This document shows positions 16,418 to 24,200 of a stretch of DNA of 64,000 nucleotides, in pieces. Position 1 is the stretch's first letter. Every line of letters begins with the position of its first letter. The notes under the pieces were generated by a model. That model searched no databases and had not been told where the DNA came from. It worked only from the letters and a program-made list of their open reading frames with translations. Source of the DNA: Clostridia bacterium (GTDB taxonomy: Bacteria; Bacillota; Clostridia; Christensenellales; Borkfalkiaceae); assembly GCA_029066845.1 (NCBI GenBank), contig JAIEFR010000016.1, forward strand, positions 1-64,000. Direction: 5' to 3'. Position numbers and translations under genes: made by a program.

Positions 16418-17032
16418 ATGACCAACGAACAGAAATTAGAACAAATCAAGAAAATGAAGATAGTTCCCGTTGTGGTGCTGAACTCGCTTGAAGAGACCCT
16501 GCCCAAGATGCAGGCGCTTGTTGAAGGCGGTCTGCCCTGCGCGGAAATCACCTTCCGTACGGCGTGCGCCGAGGAAGCGATTAAGCTTACCGTTAAGCAC
16601 TTCCCCGATATGTTTGTAGGCGCGGGCACGGTTATCAACCGCGAGCAGTGCGAAAAGGCTATTGCGGCGGGCTCCAAATTCATAGTTTCCCCCGGCTTCT
16701 CCGAAGAGGTTGCGGACTGCTGTGCGGAGCACGGTATGCTCTACCTCCCCGGTATCGTTACCCCCACCGAGGCTATGGCGGCAATCGCAAAGGGTCTTAC
16801 CACACTTAAATTCTTCCCCGCTTCCAACTACGGCGGCTTGAAGACCATCAAGGCTATCTGCGCGGCGTTCCCCTACCTGCACATTATGCCCACGGGCGGC
16901 ATCTCCGCGGACAACATTTTGGAATATCTTGCATACGACAAGATTATCGCCTGCGGCGGCAGCTGGATGATGAAGGGCACTCCCGAAGAAATCAAGGCGG
17001 CAACCAAGGCGGCTGTTGATTTGGTTAAATAA
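16418..17032 (+). CDS. eda: KDPG/KHG aldolase, single-domain
   Basis: This 204-residue class I aldolase splits 2-keto-3-deoxy-6-phosphogluconate into pyruvate and glyceraldehyde 3-phosphate. The general-acid glutamate lies in CAEITFRT and the Schiff-base lysine in LKFFPAS (about residue 131). HIMPTGGIS is the phosphate-binding region. ATG 16418 has GGAGG in front, so the longer frame from 16346 is rejected; it also crosses the promoter. The gene is monocistronic and far from the pectin operon, which has its own VOC-fused copy at 45023. The two probably serve different carbon sources. Confidence 0.92.
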   Translation: MTNEQKLEQIKKMKIVPVVVLNSLEETLPKMQALVEGGLPCAEITFRTACAEEAIKLTVKHFPDMFVGAGTVINREQCEKAIAAGSKFIVSPGFSEEVADCCAEHGMLYLPGIVTPTEAMAAIAKGLTTLKFFPASNYGGLKTIKAICAAFPYLHIMPTGGISADNILEYLAYDKIIACGGSWMMKGTPEEIKAATKAAVDLVK

Positions 17033-17043
17033 GTAAATGAAAA

Positions 17044-17076
17044 GACCTTGCGGCTGTCGCCGCAAGGTCATTTTTT
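17044..17076. terminator. Bidirectional terminator after KDPG aldolase
   Basis: An 11-bp stem (GACCTTGCGGC, 17044-17054 with 17059-17069), loop TGTC, then seven T. It sits between convergent genes. Confidence 0.85.
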
Positions 17077-17516
17077 TATAAATATTTTTTCAGTTTCTTT
17101 TCGAAGCCTTCTTCTATGGCGATGAGTTCCTTTAAAAGGTTCTTGACGTCAACGTTCATAATTTCTTCGCCGTCGGTAAGGGAAGTTTTAAGCGACGTAA
17201 TGCCGTTTACGGTGCCCTTAATCATCATCTGCGCAACGTTCTGCTTGGAGTTGTCGGTTGCGGCGTTCATCTTTATCGCGCTCCACATCATAGCCTTCTT
17301 TATGGGCGAAGGCTCCTTTAAGTTGAGGTCGTATCTTGTTGCAAGGCTTGCCGCCTCCGAGCATATTCTTTCGTATTCCTCGTGCTCGCGCAGAAGCTCT
17401 TCCTTAATATCCTCGTCCTCCACTTCGGGCAGAAGGTCGGTTATCGACGTCTGAGCATACTGTGCGTTGCGGTAAATTTCCGCCAGAACTTCGCTGTCGC
17501 TTTTAAGATTGTCCAT
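17076..17516 (-). CDS. Predicted all-helical protein of unknown function
   Basis: This 146-residue protein starts at ATG 17516 (MDNLKSDSEV), preceded by AAGGAG; an in-frame ATG at 17591 has no binding site. It is charged and amphipathic throughout, with no signal peptide, cysteine or membrane segment. Long helices can be inferred at about 5-25, 33-62, 75-105 and 118-146. The pattern (EVEDEDIKEELLREHEEYERI) resembles small ferritin-like or rubrerythrin-like four-helix bundles, but the paired metal ligands are not clearly present. I do not assign a function. Confidence 0.7.
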   Translation of the reverse strand: MDNLKSDSEVLAEIYRNAQYAQTSITDLLPEVEDEDIKEELLREHEEYERICSEAASLATRYDLNLKEPSPIKKAMMWSAIKMNAATDNSKQNVAQMMIKGTVNGITSLKTSLTDGEEIMNVDVKNLLKELIAIEEGFEKKLKKYL

Positions 17517-17598
17517 TTTATTCTCCTTGAAAATATTTTCGTTATCTATACTTTGCCGCAAATTAGCCCTAATTATACGGTCAGCGGGCAAAAATTGC

Positions 17599-17627
17599 TT
17601 GACTTGGCTACTTTATTATGATATATT
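17599..17627 (+). promoter_or_regulatory. Promoter of rplU-rpmA
   Basis: TTGACT (17599-17604), 17 bases, TATATT (17622-17627). Transcription would start near 17634, giving a leader of about 104 bases. Confidence 0.75.
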
Positions 17628-17633
17628 TATCGT

Positions 17634-17737
17634 CGAGCCGTTCGGAACGGGCTTTTTAAGTGCGCAAATTTTTCCAAGCGCCGCCTACGCCTTTGGCAAT
17701 TTAGTATCCGACGAGACTGGTTAGAGGAGGATTTTTT
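17634..17737 (+). promoter_or_regulatory. Candidate L21 leader RNA
   Basis: The roughly 104-base leader contains short complementary segments (GAGCCGTTC/GGAACGGGCT, and GGCAATT near its end) before AGAGGAGG. Firmicutes rplU operons commonly carry an autoregulatory L21 leader. The position and length fit, but I cannot confirm the fold. Confidence 0.4.
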
Positions 17738-18118
17738 ATGTACGCAATTTTCGATAACGGAAACAAGCAGTATAAAGTTTCCGTTGGCGACACCTTAAAG
17801 GTGGAAAAGCTCGATGCAGAAGTTGGCGCAACCGTCACCTTCCCCGTTGTTTTAACGGCGGACGGCGAAAGCGTTAAGGTCGGCAAAGAGGTTGAAAAGG
17901 TTCTGGTTACCGCGGAGGTGCTCTCTCACGGCAAGGAAAAGAAGATTATCGTCTTCAAGTACAAGGCCAAGAAGAACGAGAGAAAGAAGCAGGGTCACAG
18001 ACAGCCCTACACTTCCATTAAGGTAACGGCAATCGGCGAAGGCGCGCCCGCTAAAAAGACGGCGGCTAAGGCCAAGCCCGCTGCGGCAAAGACCGAAAAG
18101 GTTACCGCGGCTGAGTAA
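17738..18118 (+). CDS. rplU: Ribosomal protein L21 with Lys/Ala tail
   Basis: This 126-residue protein of the large subunit carries the L21 core ([14 protein letters not shown] at the start; [17 protein letters not shown] near the end). The core normally stops there. This protein continues for about 24 residues as a Lys/Ala-rich extension ([19 protein letters not shown]), similar in style to the tail of GlgB in this window. GGAGG precedes the ATG. It forms an operon with rpmA, 21 bases downstream. Confidence 0.95.
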   Translation: MYAIFDNGNKQYKVSVGDTLKVEKLDAEVGATVTFPVVLTADGESVKVGKEVEKVLVTAEVLSHGKEKKIIVFKYKAKKNERKKQGHRQPYTSIKVTAIGEGAPAKKTAAKAKPAAAKTEKVTAAE

Positions 18119-18139
18119 TTTACAGGAGGACCAGATAGA

Positions 18140-18418
18140 ATGTTATTGATTAAGTTATTTGCCCACAAGAAGGGCGGCGGTTCGACCGATAACGGCAGAG
18201 ACAGTAACCCCAAATACCTCGGCGTTAAGCGTGCCGACGGACAGAGCGTGCTTGCAGGCAACATCCTTGTTAGACAGCGCGGCAGCAAGTTCAAGCCCGG
18301 CAACAACGTAGGTATCGGCAAGGACGACACTTTGTTTGCTCTCGTTGACGGCAAGGTTAAGTTTGAAAGAGTCGGCAAGGACGGTAAGCAGGTTTCCGTT
18401 TATCCCGTAGCCGAATAA
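18140..18418 (+). CDS. rpmA: Ribosomal protein L27 with Firmicutes-type N-extension
   Basis: This 92-residue protein sits at the peptidyl-transferase centre. It begins MLLIKLF before the usual mature start AHKKGGGST. The Firmicutes extension ends in a FFA-type motif removed by the protease Prp (YsxB); here it is the shortened LFA. The prp gene normally lies between rplU and rpmA, but the 21-base gap excludes it here. AGGAGG precedes the ATG. Confidence 0.95.
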   Translation: MLLIKLFAHKKGGGSTDNGRDSNPKYLGVKRADGQSVLAGNILVRQRGSKFKPGNNVGIGKDDTLFALVDGKVKFERVGKDGKQVSVYPVAE

Positions 18419-18433
18419 GAAAACACAAATTCA

Positions 18434-18463
18434 AGCGAGGGTGCTTTTGCCCCTCGCTTTTAT
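18434..18463 (+). terminator. Terminator of rplU-rpmA
   Basis: An 8-bp stem (AGCGAGGG, 18434-18441 with 18451-18458) with a T-rich tail (TTTTATTTATTT). Confidence 0.75.
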
Positions 18464-18483
18464 TTATTTCCAGATATTATATA

Positions 18484-18513
18484 TGGACAAAACCGTATAT
18501 GATATGCTATAAT
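18484..18513 (+). promoter_or_regulatory. Promoter of AraC-type gene, leaderless geometry
   Basis: TGGACA (18484-18489), 18 bases, TATAAT (18508-18513). The ATG begins at 18520, six bases after the -10 box, which is about where transcription should start. Confidence 0.7.
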
Positions 18514-18519
18514 ACGGAT

Positions 18520-19263
18520 ATGAACGATATTTCTACCGTAGAAAGGACTGAGGGCGGAAAAACCGCCGCGCACGCGCACGGCGACTTTGAATTGCTTTGC
18601 TTTGAAGATTGCGGAAGGCTGGATGCGGACGGACAGACGTTTGACTGCGTACAGGGCGACGCGGTAGTCCTCCCTCCCCTTATCCCCCGCTTTCTGCACA
18701 GCGGAAGCGCGGTGCGCGTGGTGCTGGACAAGGCTCTGCTGCCGCTTAAAGCCGCGGTGAAGATTCCTGCGGACGACGCACGCGACTTATGCGACGCGGC
18801 TACCCGTGCCCTTACTTACGGCAACACCGACGGCAGACAACGCGAGGGCGTGCTTTCGGCATACGGCGGTCTGATTGCCGCACTGATTACGGCGTATTGT
18901 GCGCCCGACGGCTATTCGCCCGCTGTAAAAGCGGTTATCGAGGACACGGAAAAACACGTGAGCGACCCCACCTATTCGCTGGAAAGCTTTATACGCACAC
19001 TGCCCTTAAACTACGACTACGTGCGCAAGCTCTTCAAAAAAGAGGTTGGCGCGACCCCTCACGAATACCTTACGCGTGCGAGAATGGAGCGCGCAAAGGG
19101 CATAATTTTATCGGGTATGACCAACCGCTATTCGGACTACACCGTCACTCAGATTGCCGAAGCCTGCGGCTTTTCCGAACCGCTGTATTTTTCGCGCGTG
19201 TTCAAGAAATATTTCGGCGTTGCGCCGTCGCTCTATTTAAACGGTGCCGAACATAAGAATTAA
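18520..19263 (+). CDS. AraC-family transcriptional regulator
   Basis: This 247-residue regulator has an N-terminal cupin-like sensor (about 1-80: HAHGDFELLCFEDCGR, QGDAVVLPPLIPRFLH), a helical linker, and a C-terminal double helix-turn-helix from about 148. The latter contains DYVRKLFKKEVGATPHEYL and VTQIAEACGFSEPLYFSRVF. Such proteins usually sense a sugar or metabolite. ATG 18520 is preferred over ATG 18499, because the latter would lie upstream of the transcription start. No binding site is present, so a leaderless message is predicted. No sugar genes are adjacent, so the target is unknown; the next gene is a lipid kinase 15 bases on. Confidence 0.88.
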   Translation: MNDISTVERTEGGKTAAHAHGDFELLCFEDCGRLDADGQTFDCVQGDAVVLPPLIPRFLHSGSAVRVVLDKALLPLKAAVKIPADDARDLCDAATRALTYGNTDGRQREGVLSAYGGLIAALITAYCAPDGYSPAVKAVIEDTEKHVSDPTYSLESFIRTLPLNYDYVRKLFKKEVGATPHEYLTRARMERAKGIILSGMTNRYSDYTVTQIAEACGFSEPLYFSRVFKKYFGVAPSLYLNGAEHKN

Positions 19264-19278
19264 AAAGAGGACTTACTG

Positions 19279-20130
19279 ATGAAATACAAGGTTTTATACA
19301 ATCCCCTTGCGGGGGCAATTAACGACACCGACTTTTACGAGGAGCTTAAATACGCTCTCGAAGGCGACGAGATTGAATACTACGACATAACCAAGACCGA
19401 CTACGCCGAGTTTTTTGCGGGCGTTAAGAACGGCGAAGGCGTGATTATCGCGGGAGGCGACGGCACGCTGAACCGCTATATCAACGCGACCGACGGTATG
19501 GAAATAAAAGCGCCCGTCTACTACTACGCGGCGGGCAACGGCAACGACTTCTGGGCGGACATCTGCAGGTCAGCTGGCGACAGGCCCGTGGAGCTTGCGC
19601 CGTATATAAAGGATTTGCCCGAGGTCGAAGTCAACGGCAGAAGCTATAAATTTATTAACGGCGTGGGCTACGGCATAGACGGCTACTGCTGCGAGGTAGG
19701 CGACAAGCTGAAAGCCGCGGACAAGAAGGTCAACTACACGGGCATTGCCATAAAGGGGCTTCTGTTCCACTACAAGCCCGCAAACGCAACCGTTACCGTG
19801 GACGGCGTTACATACAGCTTTAAAAAGGTGTGGATTGCGCCCACTATGAACGGCAGAATGTACGGCGGCGGAATGATGCCTACCCCCGCGCAGGACAGGC
19901 TGAACGCCGAGCGCACTCTTTCGCTGTGCGTGTTCTACGGCTCGGGCAAGCTGAAAACGCTGATGATTTTCCCCTCCCTCTTCAAGGGCGAGCACATTAA
20001 GAAGACGAAGAACGTAAAAATTCTGAAAGGCAAAAAAATTACCGTGCAGTTCGATAGACCGTGCGCACTGCAGATTGACGGCGAAACGGTGCTGAACGTT
20101 ACCGAATACACGGTCACTTCCGCAAATTAA
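19279..20130 (+). CDS. Diacylglycerol/lipid kinase family protein
   Basis: This 283-residue protein has the DAGK catalytic signature IIAGGDGTLNRYIN (about residues 55-68), the N-terminal NPLAG nucleotide loop and a C-terminal beta domain ending QIDGETVLNVTEY. Members (DgkB, YegS, BmrU) phosphorylate diacylglycerol or related lipids at the inner membrane face. Substrate cannot be read from sequence. It lies 15 bases after the AraC-type gene with an AGAGGA binding site, so they are probably co-transcribed. Confidence 0.88.
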   Translation: MKYKVLYNPLAGAINDTDFYEELKYALEGDEIEYYDITKTDYAEFFAGVKNGEGVIIAGGDGTLNRYINATDGMEIKAPVYYYAAGNGNDFWADICRSAGDRPVELAPYIKDLPEVEVNGRSYKFINGVGYGIDGYCCEVGDKLKAADKKVNYTGIAIKGLLFHYKPANATVTVDGVTYSFKKVWIAPTMNGRMYGGGMMPTPAQDRLNAERTLSLCVFYGSGKLKTLMIFPSLFKGEHIKKTKNVKILKGKKITVQFDRPCALQIDGETVLNVTEYTVTSAN

Positions 20131-20136
20131 AAATAG

Positions 20137-20161
20137 GGGGCGCGCTTGCGCCCCTCTTTTT
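20137..20161. terminator. Bidirectional terminator, lipid kinase / ABC exporter
   Basis: A GGGGCGC stem (20137-20143 with 20148-20154), loop GCTT, then a T run on both strands. Confidence 0.85.
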
Positions 20162-21091
20162 TTATGGCACGCTTTTGGCTTTAACCTTTAAAAGCTTTAT
20201 CTTCTTGAACGAAATTAGATTTATTGCAACGTACACGCCGACGAGCAGGGCGATTGCCCCCAGCATAACCGCGTACATAACGCCGACGCTCACGCTTTTA
20301 TCAAAGAAATACAGGTTGCAGTCAACCGAGTCTTTTATACCCTTTACCACCTCTTCGGGGAAGCCGACGGAGGACATTTCCTTTAAGACGCCGCCCATCA
20401 TATGGTTGCGCACGAGCGACGTGCCGTACGTTCCGGGCAGAAACATAATCGTGTTCCTCACCCCCGCGCCGAACTGTGAAAGCGGCATATATGCGCCGCA
20501 AATGAAGCCGTAGCCCGCGGATACTATTGTACCTACCGCCGTAATCTGTCCCTGCGACGTGAGGAATGTGTTGATTATTGCGGACAGCACCGTGCCGAAC
20601 AGCGTGAGAATTACGACGTCCGAAAGCACCAGCATTACGTCCGCAAAGCTTAAAAACCAGCCCGTGCACGCCAGATATATAAGGCTTGCTCCCGTTGCGA
20701 TGACGCAGATTACAAGCGTGCTTATCACCGTTGCGGCGTAGTAGCCGAGCGCAAGCGTGGACTGCTTTACGGGCGACATTAAAAGGTCGTCGCGCGCGCC
20801 GTTGACTTTATCCAGTACCATCAAAAAGTTTGCGCAGAACGCAACCGTCACGCAGGAAACGGCAATCAGCGACGAGCACAGCTGTCCGCCCACAAGACCG
20901 TTGATAATCTTGTTGCTCACTTCAAACCCCTCGGGCAGGTTTGACTTGAACGTGTCGCGGTAGACGTTGCCCAGGAAGGTTGCAAACAGAATGAGCAGAA
21001 TGAGCGGCGTTATCAGCGAGGTCAACACCATACCTCTGTCCTTTAAAAACAGCTTTACGTTGCGCTTTATCAAGTGAAGAAATTTGATCAT
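20162..21091 (-). CDS. ABC-2 type exporter permease
   Basis: This 309-residue protein has six predicted membrane segments: one near residue 25 (LTSLITPLILLILFATF) and five in the C-terminal two thirds. A large extracellular loop follows the first segment, as in ABC-2 permeases of the drug/bacteriocin-resistance type. ATG 21091 (MIKFLHLIKRN) overlaps the ATPase stop as ATGA. An open frame extends further upstream to 21262 but is only the ATPase coding region in another frame. It is the last gene of the LytTR-DUF3021-ATPase-permease operon. The cargo is unknown. Confidence 0.88.
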   Translation of the reverse strand: MIKFLHLIKRNVKLFLKDRGMVLTSLITPLILLILFATFLGNVYRDTFKSNLPEGFEVSNKIINGLVGGQLCSSLIAVSCVTVAFCANFLMVLDKVNGARDDLLMSPVKQSTLALGYYAATVISTLVICVIATGASLIYLACTGWFLSFADVMLVLSDVVILTLFGTVLSAIINTFLTSQGQITAVGTIVSAGYGFICGAYMPLSQFGAGVRNTIMFLPGTYGTSLVRNHMMGGVLKEMSSVGFPEEVVKGIKDSVDCNLYFFDKSVSVGVMYAVMLGAIALLVGVYVAINLISFKKIKLLKVKAKSVP

Positions 21092-22008
21092 AAAAGTTCG
21101 CCTCCCGCAAGCTCCTTGCCCGTGACGGCAAGGAATACGTCGTCCATATTGCCCTTGAAAATTTCGAAATCGGTGAAAAGCTCGCCGTGCTCCGCAACCA
21201 GCTTTGCGGCGTGCGCGGTGTCGGGCACGCTTATGCGCACCGCTCCGCCCACCTCCTTGCACGGATAGCCAAGGGCGGTTACCTCGTCCATATTCCGCCC
21301 GTAAACGTTGATATAGTCGTTGGTGTATTTATTTTTCAGATCGAGCGGCGTGCCTTCCGCCGCCTTTTTGCCGCTGTCCAGAATGACGACGTAGTCCGCG
21401 TCAGCCGCCTCCTCCATATAGTGTGTGGTTAAAAATACGGTCAGCCCCTCCCTCTCGCGAAGGTCGGTAACTACCTGCCATAAGAGCTTGCGCGTCTGCG
21501 GGTCGAGCCCCGTGGTCGGTTCGTCCAGCACTAAAATTTCGGGTCTGTGCAGAAGTGCGCGCGCAATGTCTATGCGCCTGCGCTGACCGCCCGAAAGCTT
21601 GCCCAGCGTGCGCTTCGAAAAGTCGGCAAAGTGTAAAAGTGCGGCAAGCTCGTTATACCTTGCCTTAAACCTATCGCCCGTGATGCCGTACAGCGCGGCG
21701 CGGCTTTGCAGGTTGTCGTAAACGGACAGATGCTTGTCCAGCACGCTGTTCTGAAATACCACGCCCAGACAGCTTTTTGTGCGGGCCGTCGCGTCGTCCG
21801 CGTCCGCTCCGTTAATTAAAACTATGCCGCTGTCCTTTGCAATTTTGCCGCACATTATGGAAATGGTCGTGCTCTTACCCGCGCCGTTTACGCCCAAAAA
21901 CGCAAACAGCTCGCCCCTGCGCACCGAAAAGCTCAAATCGTTTACGGCGTGCACTTCCTTAAACGACTTATTCAGATTGCGAATCTCTATTATCTTCTCC
22001 GAATCCAT
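21088..22008 (-). CDS. ABC exporter ATP-binding protein
   Basis: This 306-residue ATPase has Walker A GVNGAGKST, signature KLSGGQRRRIDIARAL, Walker B LVLDEPTTGLD and switch His in LTTHYMEEA. The C-terminal 80 residues are the extension common to CcmA/DrrA-type ATPases. It pairs with the permease downstream by a 4-base overlap and overlaps the DUF3021 gene by 41 bases, so the operon is tightly coupled. Confidence 0.93.
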   Translation of the reverse strand: MDSEKIIEIRNLNKSFKEVHAVNDLSFSVRRGELFAFLGVNGAGKSTTISIMCGKIAKDSGIVLINGADADDATARTKSCLGVVFQNSVLDKHLSVYDNLQSRAALYGITGDRFKARYNELAALLHFADFSKRTLGKLSGGQRRRIDIARALLHRPEILVLDEPTTGLDPQTRKLLWQVVTDLREREGLTVFLTTHYMEEAADADYVVILDSGKKAAEGTPLDLKNKYTNDYINVYGRNMDEVTALGYPCKEVGGAVRISVPDTAHAAKLVAEHGELFTDFEIFKGNMDDVFLAVTGKELAGGELL

Positions 22009-22453
22009 CGCCCTCTTCCTCCTTTTTCTCTTTTTCCATCTTGCGCTTTCTGAGCGCCGTATTTATATTCCCCGCCTCGACGGACATTTTCAAATAGGTT
22101 ATGCCGAAAATGCTTGCGTCCACTATGAGCACCGTGGCGAAAAAGATAAAGTATCCGCCCACGCCGCGCCACATACCTATGAACCAACCCGCCGCAGGCA
22201 ACAGTATTTCCAGAAGAATACCGTGAATTATAATGCGTATCAGCGTCTGTTTGCCAGTCGGCTCCCTGCGCGACCAGAACACGAATAACGGCGCGTCCGC
22301 AACTAGGGAGAATATCATTGCTTTCCAGAAAAAGTCGAGTGAAATCGACGTTCCGCCGCTTGCAAGGCACCAGAAAAATGAAGCCATCATCGTTAAGCCG
22401 TAAATCAAAAAATAGTGAAAACAAAAAGTTTTTAAAATCTGCTTAATGTTCAT
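21968..22453 (-). CDS. DUF3021-type membrane protein
   Basis: This 161-residue protein has four predicted membrane segments (about 10-30, 40-60, 72-92, 98-120), then a basic/acidic cytoplasmic tail (RKRKMEKEKKEEEGDGFG). Size, topology and its position right after a LytTR gene match DUF3021 proteins, which in Firmicutes are encoded beside LytTR regulators and are thought to hold them at the membrane. That role is by family context, not shown here. Confidence 0.75.
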   Translation of the reverse strand: MNIKQILKTFCFHYFLIYGLTMMASFFWCLASGGTSISLDFFWKAMIFSLVADAPLFVFWSRREPTGKQTLIRIIIHGILLEILLPAAGWFIGMWRGVGGYFIFFATVLIVDASIFGITYLKMSVEAGNINTALRKRKMEKEKKEEEGDGFGEDNRDSQSE

Positions 22454-22463
22454 AACCGCCCCC

Positions 22464-22901
22464 TTATAGCCCCATTATCCTTTTCAGCGAGGACACGTAA
22501 GACCGAGAAACCATAACCTTTTCGCCGTTGTCCAGCGTTGCCGTGAACCTGCCGTAGAGCGCGGGCGAAACGCACACTATTCTGTCCGCGTTGATTACCG
22601 TGGACTTTGTGGCGCGGAAAAAGTGCGTGCCGTAGGTCAGCTGCTCGAACTCGTAAAGTTTGAGCTTGCTTTCGTACACCTCGCTTTCGCAGTACAAAAA
22701 CGAGTTGTTGTCCACTACCTCGAAATAGTAAATATCGCCCAGTGGCAGCTTGTAAATCTCGCCGTCCTTAACGGCGGTGACTCCGCCTATCACGGCGTTT
22801 AAAGTCCTTGCGGCGTAGGTCATATCCTCGGTGACTTTTTTGCACCGCACGATTATGATCTCCTCCTCGCCATCTTTAACTTTTTCGTAAATAATGCGCA
22901 T
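22464..22901 (-). CDS. LytTR-domain DNA-binding regulator
   Basis: This 145-residue protein has a short N-terminal part and a LytTR domain from about 45 (IYKLPLGDIYYFEVVDNNSF, HFFRATKSTVINADRIVCV, VMVSRSYVSSLKRIMGL). It lacks a receiver domain, as is usual for the DUF3021-linked class. It likely controls its own ABC exporter operon. GGAG precedes ATG 22901, and a TATAAT (22915-22920, minus strand) lies 13 bases upstream. Confidence 0.9.
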   Translation of the reverse strand: MRIIYEKVKDGEEEIIIVRCKKVTEDMTYAARTLNAVIGGVTAVKDGEIYKLPLGDIYYFEVVDNNSFLYCESEVYESKLKLYEFEQLTYGTHFFRATKSTVINADRIVCVSPALYGRFTATLDNGEKVMVSRSYVSSLKRIMGL

Positions 22902-23008
22902 CGTTATCTCCGTGATTATAATACCATATTTCCCTTTGCGCGCGAAATATAAAACCGCTAAGTTGCCGATATTCGCTTTTATGTTGCAATAAAAAACGGT
23001 AAAATCAA

Positions 23009-23034
23009 GGCGGGCGCAAGTACTTGCGCCCGCC
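23009..23034 (-). terminator. Terminator of the pectin importer operon
   Basis: A perfect 12-bp stem (GGCGGGCGCAAG, 23009-23020 with 23023-23034) with a 2-base loop. On the minus strand TTGATTTT and a later TTTTTT follow. It lies 17 bases past the GH105 stop. Confidence 0.7.
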
Positions 23035-23051
23035 GTCTGTAAGCTTAACTA

Positions 23052-24182
23052 TTAAAGTTGTTTGATTTCGGTATATGCCATTACGAACGGTCCCGTGCCC
23101 TTTGCGTCGTTCTCGACTACGGGTTCGGAGATGTAATATTCATACGATCCGTCGCGCCTGGGATTGTTCTCGGGACCGAGCCCCGCAACCAGACAGATGC
23201 CGCCCAGGTTGAGCTTGCCGTCCGTTTCCTTTAAATACTTGTCGCAGATGCCGTTGAAAACGTTTTTGCCCACTTCGGCAAAACGCTTGTCAACGTAGCC
23301 CAGCCTTGCGCCCTTCATCATTGCGTACGCAATCATAGAGGAGCCCGAAGTTTCGGCGTAGTTGCCTTCCCTGCCGATATAGTCAACTACCTGCCAGAAC
23401 ATATTGGTCTGAGGGTCGATATACTGCTCCAAACCCTCGATTGTAGCCTTGAAGATTTCTCCGAGCGCCTTCTTTTCCTCTACCGCGCTTTCGGGCAGAT
23501 AGGAAAGAACGTCGGTGAGCGCAACGCAATACCAGCCGATTGAACGGAGCCAGAAGTTTCTGGAAAGCCCCGTCTGCTTGTCCGCCCAGAACGCCTGCTT
23601 GGAGCAGTCCCAGCCGTGATAGTAAAGGCGTTTTTTCTTGTCGTACATATGGTCGAAAACGCTCTTGAACTGCTTGACGATTTCCGAAAAATCACCGTTG
23701 CCGGCTTCCGCAACGTAGCGGGTATAGAACACCTCGGACATATACATTCCGTCCAGCCACACCTGGTGGGGATAGATTGCCTTGTGCCAAAAGTTGCCGT
23801 ATTCGGTGCGAGGCTGCTCGACTATTTGCCTGTGCAGAAGCTCGATAGCCTTTGCATACTTTTCCTTGCCCGTCTCCTTGTAGAGGTCGAATAAAATTCT
23901 GCCCTCGTTGAGGTTGTCGAGGTTGTAGGTTTCCAGCTTGTAGCCGCGTATGCTGCCGTCGTCGAACACGTAGTAGTCTACGAACCTGTCGATAAAGTCA
24001 AGATATTTCTTGTCGCCCGTCTGCTTGTATATGGTGTACAGCGAGGTCATCATACAGCCGTCGATGTAGTTCCACGCGGGCTTTTTACCCAGCCTGATGT
24101 TCTCGATATTCCATATGGGAGCGTCTGGCTGCGTTTCTTCAATCAGTCTGTCAATGTATTTATCAATTACGTCGTATTTCAT
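23052..24182 (-). CDS. Unsaturated rhamnogalacturonyl/galacturonyl hydrolase (GH105)
   Basis: This 376-residue (alpha/alpha)6-barrel protein resembles YteR/YesR. It removes the 4,5-unsaturated uronic acid left at the non-reducing end of lyase products. The family signature WLDGMYMSEVF holds the catalytic Asp near residue 143, and WLRSIGWYCVALTDVLSYLP is the second conserved block. There is no signal peptide, so it should be cytoplasmic. ATG 24182 with AAGG upstream is the start. It is the last gene of the importer operon, 18 bases after the GH28 gene. Its product 5-keto-4-deoxyuronate is the substrate of KduI encoded at 42217. Confidence 0.92.
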   Translation of the reverse strand: MKYDVIDKYIDRLIEETQPDAPIWNIENIRLGKKPAWNYIDGCMMTSLYTIYKQTGDKKYLDFIDRFVDYYVFDDGSIRGYKLETYNLDNLNEGRILFDLYKETGKEKYAKAIELLHRQIVEQPRTEYGNFWHKAIYPHQVWLDGMYMSEVFYTRYVAEAGNGDFSEIVKQFKSVFDHMYDKKKRLYYHGWDCSKQAFWADKQTGLSRNFWLRSIGWYCVALTDVLSYLPESAVEEKKALGEIFKATIEGLEQYIDPQTNMFWQVVDYIGREGNYAETSGSSMIAYAMMKGARLGYVDKRFAEVGKNVFNGICDKYLKETDGKLNLGGICLVAGLGPENNPRRDGSYEYYISEPVVENDAKGTGPFVMAYTEIKQL

Positions 24183-24200
24183 ATTAAACCTTAACAAAAC

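Noticed and set aside
21092..21262. N-terminal extension of the ABC-2 permease
   Set aside because: The extension is arginine/glycine-rich noise from another frame of the ATPase gene. ATG 21091 gives the normal family start and an ATGA overlap.
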